A DNA stretch of 64,000 nucleotides from Synechococcus sp. CC9616 (GTDB taxonomy: Bacteria > Cyanobacteriota > Cyanobacteriia > PCC-6307 > Cyanobiaceae): NCBI RefSeq assembly GCF_000515235.1, contig NZ_KI911558.1, positions 2,083,466 through 2,147,465 on the forward strand, written 5' to 3'. Below the pieces are notes generated by a model that did not search any database, was not told the DNA's origin, and saw nothing but the letters and a program-made list of their open reading frames with translations. Of this stretch, positions 57,246 through 64,000 are shown piece after piece (position 1 is the first letter of the stretch; each line of letters opens with the position of its first letter). Position numbers and translations under genes: made by a program.

Positions 57246-58472
57246 ATGCCAACACCCCTAAAACCACTGAAAGAGACCAAGAGTGAGGAAAGTTCATCTG
57301 AAAATAGAGATGAACAAGTCAAATTATCTCTCACAACCAAACAAAGGCTCGGTGACGCTACGAACCAGTGGTTAGCTCGAAACCGTTCAATGGTTCTTCG
57401 CCAAACGCCAGTTTGGGCGCAGACACTAGCTTTTTTAATGATAAGCCTCAGTACCATCGCAGTAATAGCTGGCATTTTCTTTCGAATTGACGAGGTTGTA
57501 ACTGTTCAAGGACAGTTGAAGTCAATTGGTGGAACCGTTGAAGTGGAAACGCCTGTGGGTGGCCAGATATCAGGAGTGTTTTTTACGGATGGTGAAAAGG
57601 TCATAAAAGGTCAGCTCTTAGTTCGTTTTGACACTCGCCAAGCTTTGGAGCGTAAAACAACATTGACAAAATTAATTGAAATAGAGCAAAAAGAGTTGCA
57701 AAACCAGTTGAAAACCTTTGAAAGTCAATTATCTTCTTTGCAATCACGTGAAGAAGTCCTGGAGCAACGATTAGTTACCAAAAAGCTAATCACTTCTGAA
57801 ATGGGTGAATTAGTTGAGCAAGGAGGTTTTCAGCGACTTCAACATCTTGAACAATTAGATCAAGTATTTGAAATGCAAAAGCAAATTACAGAGTTAAAGG
57901 AGCAGAAAAGTCGTTTGCAATTACAATCCGATCAAACAAAACTAGAATCAATTAAATCTTTAGATCAGATGAAAAATCAGCTGAAAGAAATTAATCTTCA
58001 ATTACAATATCAAAATGTACATGCTCCAGCTACAGGAGTCGTGTTTGACCCTGCTGCACGTTCAAAGGGAGTTTTACAGTCTGGTGAAAGAATCTTATCT
58101 ATAGTGCCACAAGAAGGTCTATATGCTGAGGTGTTTGTTCCTAACCAAGATATTGGATTTGTACGCAGTGGACAACAAGCAAAAGTAAGAGTTGATGCGT
58201 TTCCATTTACTAGGTACGGAGAAATCTCTGCAAATGTTAGCCAAATTGGTGCAGATGTTCTTCCACCAGATAGTGCAATGACCTTTTATCGGTTTCCTGT
58301 AAAGTTGGAGCTAAATAAATTTTATTTAGAAAGTCGAGGGATACAAATACCTCTAAAGTCTGGCATGGCAATTACCACAAATCTTAAACTACGCGAAAAA
58401 CGACTCATAAGCCTCTTGAGCGATCTTTTGGTCGATCAAACAGATAGTATACGGAGTATTCGGCAACAATGA
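57246..58472 (+). CDS. HlyD-family membrane fusion protein of type I secretion
   Basis: 408 residues from ATG at 57246; an in-frame GTG at 57189 is less likely. A single membrane helix (about residues 57-79) is followed by a periplasmic part: lipoyl-like half VQGQLKSIGGTVEVETPVGG and VFFTDGEKVIKGQLL, long coiled coil (about 125-255) and second lipoyl half VHAPATGVVFDP. The fold links the inner-membrane ABC exporter to an outer-membrane channel. It is followed by two coupled genes for a parvulin-like protein and the ABC exporter. Low GC differs from backbone genes. Confidence 0.93.
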   Translation: MPTPLKPLKETKSEESSSENRDEQVKLSLTTKQRLGDATNQWLARNRSMVLRQTPVWAQTLAFLMISLSTIAVIAGIFFRIDEVVTVQGQLKSIGGTVEVETPVGGQISGVFFTDGEKVIKGQLLVRFDTRQALERKTTLTKLIEIEQKELQNQLKTFESQLSSLQSREEVLEQRLVTKKLITSEMGELVEQGGFQRLQHLEQLDQVFEMQKQITELKEQKSRLQLQSDQTKLESIKSLDQMKNQLKEINLQLQYQNVHAPATGVVFDPAARSKGVLQSGERILSIVPQEGLYAEVFVPNQDIGFVRSGQQAKVRVDAFPFTRYGEISANVSQIGADVLPPDSAMTFYRFPVKLELNKFYLESRGIQIPLKSGMAITTNLKLREKRLISLLSDLLVDQTDSIRSIRQQ

Positions 58473-59149
58473 ATAAAGATAGTGTAGTGCTTAATTCAGT
58501 ATTGGATCCAAATCCGGATGAGTGGTTATCGATTAAAAGAATTAACCATTTACATCAATATATTTCTCCAATCTCAAAATTACTTAAAGAAGCCAATTTA
58601 CTGGACCAAGTATTGGATGCTTGGATCAAGCATGAATTGCGTGTAGAAGCTTCATTGTCTGACGATGGTTTGTCAAACTCTGATAATGCTGAATTGAAGT
58701 GGGCTAGGAATCATTGGGGCCATCGTTTAGAGTCTATTTACTTACGTCATAAATCTATGCTTGATTTAGTTAGCTATAAACTTTTGCGTGTAGCCAAGCG
58801 TGACTTTGCTTATGAATTATATCATAGACTAAAAGCACATGAAAATACATTTGAGAAATTGTGCTTCGAGTTTTCAACTGGTAATGAAAAATGGCGAGGA
58901 GGTTTGTTTGAAGATCAATCTCTTGCTTTATTTCCTGTAGCAATGCAAAAGTTTATTTCGTCAATGCACAGCGGAGATATACATCCTCCAGTTAAATACG
59001 GAGAAGAATATGCGATTTTTAAGCTAATAAAATATACATCTGCTGCATTAGATGATGATGGTGAAGAGCGTTTGCTAAAACTAGAATTGAATAATTGGCT
59101 TGAAGGAACGCGTCAAGCGTCCTACCATCACTTATTATCTGAGTGTTAG
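58469..59149 (+). CDS. Parvulin-like (PpiC-type) protein of the secretion operon
   Basis: 226 residues. The C-terminal 90 residues have a parvulin-type prolyl isomerase outline: KLCFEFSTGN..WRGGLFEDQSLALFPVAM, then SSMHSGDIHPPVKYGEEYAIFKLIKY (read in parts), the pattern of GGxLG and PV..YxIxKL in PpiC/SurA. The N-terminal part is helical as in SurA-type chaperones. No signal peptide is evident. Cyanobacterial type I secretion and bacteriocin-export operons often include such a gene between HlyD and ABC. Start overlaps the HlyD stop by ATGA. Confidence 0.65.
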   Translation: MNKDSVVLNSVLDPNPDEWLSIKRINHLHQYISPISKLLKEANLLDQVLDAWIKHELRVEASLSDDGLSNSDNAELKWARNHWGHRLESIYLRHKSMLDLVSYKLLRVAKRDFAYELYHRLKAHENTFEKLCFEFSTGNEKWRGGLFEDQSLALFPVAMQKFISSMHSGDIHPPVKYGEEYAIFKLIKYTSAALDDDGEERLLKLELNNWLEGTRQASYHHLLSEC

Positions 59150-59161
59150 AGACTATTTCGC

Positions 59162-62125
59162 TTGGCAGCCACCGATCAATTCGACTCATTGTTCAGCCAA
59201 ATCTCTGGACAACTTCCTTACTCACACCTCACAAGAGATCAATTTCAAAATTTGACTTCTGGATCAAAAATCCTAAGTTTTGATCCAGGCCAGCTGATTT
59301 TGAGGCCTGACGAGATACCCCGCAGATTGTTCTTGGTTTTCCAAGGATCTGTTCGACTTCTAGCAAAGCGACCTGATAACAGGGAAGCGATCACTTTGTG
59401 TAGACGTGGACCTGGTCAATTATTGGGGTGGGTGAGTTTATTGCGGGGATCACCTTGCGAGTGGGTCACCGCTTCAGAGTCATCTATGGTGATCACGTTA
59501 TCATCAGAAGCATTCATAGAGGCATATAAAAAAAATCAAGAATTTGCGATTTCGTTCCAAAAATTAAATCACCCTCAAGAAGCTTACGCTGTATTATCTG
59601 CCTCTGTACAAGATAAAACAGTATGTGATAAAAATTGGGCAGAATCTCTCCTTAAGTTGAGTCAAAATAGTGCGACATTAACTTTTCCTCATGACCAAGT
59701 ATTTGAACCGAATGATCACAATGCAGCTTCAGATTGGTTAATCAGCACAGATGGTTTTACGGGTGTTCCCGTTGGATCACTTCTTACTGCTGGTAGTCAG
59801 TTACCAGATCGTCCTGGATATCAGCTTGATGTTCGTTGTGTGCGTACTCTTCAAGAAAACAAACAACAATATAATCAGGCCATAGATAAATTCAAAAATC
59901 TTGCCGAAGAGGCACAAGATTTACCAGGCATGTCTCTTCGTGAATTGGGAATTCTTGAAGATGATTTCCTTGAAGATGAGCAGAGGTTTCCTGTCGTCTG
60001 CGGACGGGGTCCTATTAAGGAAGCTCTTGCTGTTTGTGAAATGATTGCATTACATCAATCTGCACCTTTTCGCAAAGATATTATTGAAAAAATTCTTGAG
60101 GACCAATTCCGGCGAAATAAAAGTCTTTCATTAGAGCTTGTAGCTCGTTTGTGTGAGCTTTTGGGCCTTAATTGTCAAATTGCTGCAGTTGACTCTGAAT
60201 TTATTAATAGTGTAGAGTTACCAGCTATATTAATGATTGAAAGTGTACCCGTTGTAATATATGCATTGAAGAAATCTTCTGTCATTATTGCTCATCCGCA
60301 CAGAGGAATTTGTCGTTATTCTTATAAAGAATTTAAAAGCTACTTAGGCAAAAGATTCTATTTTGCTCTTCCAAGGCGAGTAGGTAGCACACCCACAAGT
60401 CGTTTTGGATGGAATTGGTTCACACCATTAATTAGTAAATATAAAAAGTCATTGATCTTAGTTTTTGTAGCATCTTTGTTGGCCCAATTATTCGGCATAG
60501 CTATACCTTTAATGATACAGCAAATTATCGATAAAGTACTCGCCCAAGGAAATTTAAGCAGTTTAAATGTGTTAGGTAGCGCAATGGTTATATTGGCATT
60601 ATTTCAAGGTATTCTTACTGCCCTCCGTACCTACATATTCGTTGATACGACTGATCGAATGGATTTGACTTTAGGGACCGCTGTAATTGATCGTTTATTA
60701 GCACTTCCTCTTGATTTTTTTGAAAAGCGTCCTGTAGGTGAACTAAGTCAACGTTTAGGAGAACTTAATACTATACGAGGGTTTTTAACAGGAACAGCGC
60801 TAATGAGTGGACTAAATCTTATTTTTGCTTCGTTGTATTTAATAGTTATGATTATCTACTCTCCGCTTTTGACAGCTGTTGCTTTAAGTATTTTGCCAAT
60901 CTATTTCCTTTTGATTTTTGGTATATCACCCATCTATAAATGGCTAATAAGACGTCGGGCAGTTGCACAAGCTAAAACACAAAGTCACTTGGTTGAAATT
61001 TTGGGTGGCATTCAAACAGTTAAAGCGCAACATTTTGAATTAACTGCAAGATGGAAATGGCAAGATCGTTATAAAGAATATGTTAATCAGGGTTTTCGCA
61101 GCACTGCACTCGGTACAGCCTCAAGTGTTGTCGGGAGTTTTCTGACACAATTAAGTGGGCTTCTTGTACTTTGGGTTGGTATGTGGTTGGTTCTTAATGG
61201 AGAACTTACTCTTGGTATGTTAATTGCCTTCAGAATAATCAGTGGAAATGTTACAGGACCATTATTGCAATTATCAACATTATACCAAGGATTTCAAGGA
61301 GTACAAATATCAATGGAGCGACTTTCGGATATCATAGATCAAAATCCCGAGCTTTCTAATACAGATGACTTAAACCAAATTCCAATACCACTTATAGATG
61401 GTAATATTCGCTTTGAAAATGTTTCCTTTCGTTTCAAAGATAGCGGTCCGAATCAAGTTGATGATGTTAACTTAGAAATAAATTCTGGTAATTTTGTAGG
61501 CATAGTTGGACAAAGTGGTAGTGGCAAAAGTACACTCATGAAGTTATTGCCACGTCTTTATAAAATCAACCATGGCCGAATATTCATTGACGACTACGAT
61601 ATTTCTAAAGTAAATCTTTCGAGTTTGCGAAGACAAATTGGTATTGTCCCACAGGATTCATTGCTATTTGAAGGGACAATATCTGAAAATATTGCCCTTA
61701 ATGATCCGCAAGCTACTACTGAATCAATTATCGAAGCGTCAAAAATAGCTTGTGCTCACGATTTTATAATGAGCTTAGGACAAGGTTATGCAACAAAAAT
61801 AGCAGAGCGCGGAAGTAATTTAAGTGGAGGTCAACGACAACGGATAGCAATTGCTCGAACTATACTGGCTAACCCTCAATTGTTAATTATGGATGAAGCT
61901 ACAAGTGCTCTAGATTACAATACAGAACGCCAGCTTTGTCAAAATTTGCAAGTTTGGGCTGAAAATCGCACTGTTTTATTCATAACCCACCGTTTAAGTT
62001 CTATAAAAGATAGTGACCTCATTGTTGTAATGCATGACGGTCAGCTAGTGGAGAAAGGAACGCATCCCCAGCTAATTTCAAATTGTCAAAGGTATGCTGC
62101 ATTGTACGAACAGCAAGGCGAATAA
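59162..62125 (+). CDS. Type I secretion ABC exporter with CNBD and C39-like domains
   Basis: 987 residues. In order: a cyclic-nucleotide-binding-like domain (about 20-130; FDPGQLILRPDEIP and GSVRLLAKRP), a linker, a C39-peptidase-like domain (about 280-410) that lacks the catalytic cysteine, a six-helix transmembrane region (about 425-715), and the ABC ATPase with Walker A GIVGQSGSGKSTLMKL, signature LSGGQRQRIAIAR and Walker B LLIMDEATSALD. The inactive C39-like domain may recognise RTX-type substrates, as in HlyB. The frame starts with TTG at 59162; no better start exists. It is the probable exporter of the secreted protein at the right edge. Confidence 0.92.
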   Translation: MAATDQFDSLFSQISGQLPYSHLTRDQFQNLTSGSKILSFDPGQLILRPDEIPRRLFLVFQGSVRLLAKRPDNREAITLCRRGPGQLLGWVSLLRGSPCEWVTASESSMVITLSSEAFIEAYKKNQEFAISFQKLNHPQEAYAVLSASVQDKTVCDKNWAESLLKLSQNSATLTFPHDQVFEPNDHNAASDWLISTDGFTGVPVGSLLTAGSQLPDRPGYQLDVRCVRTLQENKQQYNQAIDKFKNLAEEAQDLPGMSLRELGILEDDFLEDEQRFPVVCGRGPIKEALAVCEMIALHQSAPFRKDIIEKILEDQFRRNKSLSLELVARLCELLGLNCQIAAVDSEFINSVELPAILMIESVPVVIYALKKSSVIIAHPHRGICRYSYKEFKSYLGKRFYFALPRRVGSTPTSRFGWNWFTPLISKYKKSLILVFVASLLAQLFGIAIPLMIQQIIDKVLAQGNLSSLNVLGSAMVILALFQGILTALRTYIFVDTTDRMDLTLGTAVIDRLLALPLDFFEKRPVGELSQRLGELNTIRGFLTGTALMSGLNLIFASLYLIVMIIYSPLLTAVALSILPIYFLLIFGISPIYKWLIRRRAVAQAKTQSHLVEILGGIQTVKAQHFELTARWKWQDRYKEYVNQGFRSTALGTASSVVGSFLTQLSGLLVLWVGMWLVLNGELTLGMLIAFRIISGNVTGPLLQLSTLYQGFQGVQISMERLSDIIDQNPELSNTDDLNQIPIPLIDGNIRFENVSFRFKDSGPNQVDDVNLEINSGNFVGIVGQSGSGKSTLMKLLPRLYKINHGRIFIDDYDISKVNLSSLRRQIGIVPQDSLLFEGTISENIALNDPQATTESIIEASKIACAHDFIMSLGQGYATKIAERGSNLSGGQRQRIAIARTILANPQLLIMDEATSALDYNTERQLCQNLQVWAENRTVLFITHRLSSIKDSDLIVVMHDGQLVEKGTHPQLISNCQRYAALYEQQGE

Positions 62126-63095
62126 GTAAGATTTGTTTTAAGCGCTATAATCTCGTTAGATAATATTTTAAAATTTTAAGCATATTTATCTTATAATGGC
62201 TTGTAAAGACTTAATTAAAAGATTTATTGCACAAAGATTTAATTGCTTATTTCGTTGATATTTGAAATATTGACAACTGGTTGTAAAATATAAGCTTTGT
62301 ATTTATTATGCTGCAGATCTACTATTGTGTCTAAGCGAATTGGATTCCTCATTGATAATGCTTTAGTTCTTCATTGTGGACAAGTTTCTACTATAGATAA
62401 TATTTTTATAATTAATTGTAGGAACCCACTATTCTCGTAGAGGCTTCAGCTGTTTTAGAAGCTGCTTATATACTACTAATTGGTTTGACATTAAGCAGTG
62501 TATAGATATTACCATTACACTTATCAAAGCTTTAAAAGTCCATCACTCTAGTTGCCCATTAAGCACAGCCTTCATATAAAGATTTTAGTGGGGCCTGTAG
62601 ACTGTCGACTAACTTGTCTGCTGAGCTACTTTATTTTGAAGCACTAAACTCTGGTAATCTCAGCACAAACTGGGGTTGCAGATCAATACAAAATCTTTAT
62701 TTTCTAAAATACGACAGTATTAGCTATTTTATTTGTAAACTAATATCTAAGAAAAATGCACACTGTAAACGAAATCTGGCTTCAACTTTCGTACTTGAGT
62801 CAGCTCTGGTGATTTTATCACTTCTTAAGTTTTTGCGGCTTCGCCGTATTACTTAATTTAATTGGTACCACTTAACAGATAACTAATTAATCTAGCTGGA
62901 AAATTATTAATGAGACCCTTTCGTTTATACCTTCTCTATGGAATAAATTTAGATTAATATATAGAAAATAAGTGATGCATTTTGTTGAAAGGATCTAGTC
63001 ATATATTTATCGTAAAAGGCTCTCGAATGAGGAGCTGGAAATGCTTGTTGAAGCAAATAATATCAGAAACTTAAATTGAAATTCCCCGAGAATGC
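62126..63095. other. AT-rich region without recognised genes
   Basis: About 970 bases between the exporter and the decayed repeat. An 80-codon frame at 62614-62856 has no resemblance to a known family and lacks a ribosome-binding site; it is likely chance. No RNA gene was recognised. Composition is similar to the secretion block, so it may be eroded DNA. Confidence 0.4.
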
Positions 63096-63375
63096 GGCTA
63101 AAAGTCTAATGGTTCAAGCAGAATTGGATGGCGGGTAAATTTGGGCATCAAATTTGTCGCTCCATCTTAAACGAAGAGGTAAGCAGCAGATCCACTCTTG
63201 GTTTTGAAGTCATCGGCTTCACCAGTAACAGTCGGTGAATCTATGGTAGGTATGCCCTCTGCTAGAAATGAGTTATCACTAGCGGATTGCATGAACCCAT
63301 TGCTACTCAACGAAATGCATACTTGGATCCGGCATAACGCCGCTAGCTGGTTTGGCATTATGTAACAGGTAATTG
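63096..63375 (-). pseudogene. Decayed duplicate of the C-terminal coding region at the right edge
   Basis: The minus-strand sequence from 63375 to about 63096 aligns with 63769-63484 at about 75-80% by eye, including VSLSSNGF-like and TKSGSAAYLFV segments. The copy carries substitutions and indels, and a stop directly after AAYLFV, so it does not encode the end of a protein. It lies downstream of the intact end and of its terminator. This shows duplication of the 3' end of the secreted-protein gene followed by decay. Confidence 0.75.
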
Positions 63376-63400
63376 TTGCCAGCTGAATATTTTATTGCAT

Positions 63401-63424
63401 AAAAAAGCCCCTCAAAAGAGGGGC
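63401..63424 (-). terminator. Intrinsic terminator of the secreted-protein gene
   Basis: GCCCCTC (63407-63413), loop AAAA and GAGGGGC (63418-63424) form a perfect 7-base-pair GC-rich stem; on the minus strand six T residues follow (63401-63406). It lies 26 bases beyond the stop at 63450. Confidence 0.9.
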
Positions 63425-63449
63425 AGGAAAATGAGTGACTAATCGAAAT

Positions 63450-64000
63450 TTAGAGGAATTCCATTTTGAAGTCACCTGATGCTGCAGCTGAAAGTCCAAT
63501 AGTTCCAGCAGAGTTAGTTGTTGGGTCAAATTTGACAACCAAATCGGTCGCTCCACCTTGAACGAAGAGGTAAGCAGCAGATCCACTCTTGGTTTTGAAG
63601 ACACCAGCTTCGCCAGTAACAGTCAAACTGTCCATCGCAGAAAGACGTTCTGCTACAGATGAGTTGTCACCAGCGGATTGCAGGAATCCGTTACTACTCA
63701 ACGAAACGTCACCCTTGGATGCAGCATTCGTGCCGCTAGCTGGTTCGACATGGAGTAGTTGGTAGACGTCGCCTGCGGACTTATCAAAGTTGACGACATC
63801 CATTGCTCCAGTTGTCGAGTCGGCAACTGAGCTCCAACCAATAATTCCAGCGAAACCTGCGGTTCCATCTGCCAGACCACCCTGGTTAGATGCACTGAAA
63901 GTGATGCTGTCTGCTCCAGCTTGACCGTAGATGGAACCAAATCCTCCACCTGCAGAGAATGCAGCATCTCCAGCAGTCTTATCAGCAACGTTGTAACTGA
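63450..64000 (-). CDS. C-terminal part of a probable type I-secreted protein, partial
   Basis: The frame is open to the right edge; 183 residues are visible. The sequence is rich in Gly, Ala, Ser, Asp and Asn with no cysteine (GGGFGSIYGQAGADSITFS, ASGTNAASKGDVSLSSNGF, TGEAGVFKTKSGSAAYLFV, DPTTNSAGTIGLS), an acidic beta-rich composition seen in RTX-like and other proteins secreted by type I systems, ending KMEFL. The segment GADSIT resembles the nonapeptide units of hemolysin-type repeats but no full repeat array is visible. The nearby exporter is the likely partner. Function cannot be told from this part. Confidence 0.7.
   Translation of the reverse strand, partial: SYNVADKTAGDAAFSAGGGFGSIYGQAGADSITFSASNQGGLADGTAGFAGIIGWSSVADSTTGAMDVVNFDKSAGDVYQLLHVEPASGTNAASKGDVSLSSNGFLQSAGDNSSVAERLSAMDSLTVTGEAGVFKTKSGSAAYLFVQGGATDLVVKFDPTTNSAGTIGLSAAASGDFKMEFL

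Noticed and set aside
57119-57286. 55-codon frame overlapping the HlyD-like gene start
   Set aside because: Ends inside the better supported HlyD frame; no resemblance to leader peptides such as Nif11.
62614-62856. 80-codon plus frame downstream of the exporter
   Set aside because: No family resemblance, mixed hydrophobicity, no ribosome-binding site; likely chance.

Overview
The core genes suggest a picocyanobacterium of the marine Synechococcus type. The window contains a typical psbZ (a Photosystem II subunit), a Ycf23/DUF561 protein, CobH, a cyanobacterial-style operon asd-dapA-rnj and the cluster tig-clpP-clpX. The backbone genes are GC-rich with compact spacing. The assignment to marine Synechococcus is an inference from protein content and gene style; no 16S rRNA gene is present.

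Layout. Positions 1-22,200 are mostly housekeeping: the 3' part of a SpoIID-like gene, a membrane glycosyltransferase, a sialidase-like protein, dnaX, an LRAT-like gene, clpX, clpP, tig, asd, dapA, rnj, a Pro/Glu-rich protein, lysC, holA, a subtilisin-like protease, cobH, tilS and ycf23. lysC, asd and dapA together cover the first steps from aspartate towards lysine. Positions 22,380-47,850 hold a large AT-rich surface-polysaccharide island. It is bracketed by an intact GNAT acetyltransferase gene on the left and a decayed copy of the same gene on the right. Positions 47,880-56,750 return to backbone: uvrB, mutS, psbZ, ribH and tRNA-Gly, interleaved with sulfotransferase and glycosyltransferase genes. 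From 56,750 to the end lies a second AT-rich block directly downstream of tRNA-Gly: a type I secretion system (HlyD-like adaptor, parvulin-like protein, CNBD-C39-like-ABC exporter), about 1 kb without recognisable genes, and at the right edge the 3' end of a probable secreted protein with a decayed duplicate of its C-terminal coding region.

The polysaccharide island has two biochemical halves. The left half (23,152-29,432) reads as a pathway to a CDP-linked 6-deoxy sugar that is C-methylated, aminated and N-formylated: RfbF, RfbG, a 3,5-epimerase-like protein, a C-methyltransferase, a DegT aminotransferase, a formyltransferase and a CmcI-like protein. The right half (33,488-45,267) reads as synthesis of a nonulosonic (sialic-acid-like) sugar with an amidino group and a carbamoyl group: HisH, a HisF-WbpG fusion, an RmlD-like reductase, a NeuB-family synthase, a glycosyltransferase, a carbamoyltransferase, a cytidylyltransferase-aminotransferase fusion, a methyltransferase, an aldo/keto reductase and a PseB-like dehydratase. 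Between and after the halves are glycosyltransferase-, sulfotransferase- and surface-carbohydrate-type proteins and a PhyH-type dioxygenase. The sugar products are inferences from enzyme families.

The most notable observations are the GNAT direct repeat around the island, the HisF-WbpG fusion whose HisF part has lost the first catalytic aspartate, the predicted CDP branched N-formyl amino sugar route, and the tRNA-Gly-adjacent secretion block with a decayed duplicated cargo end.
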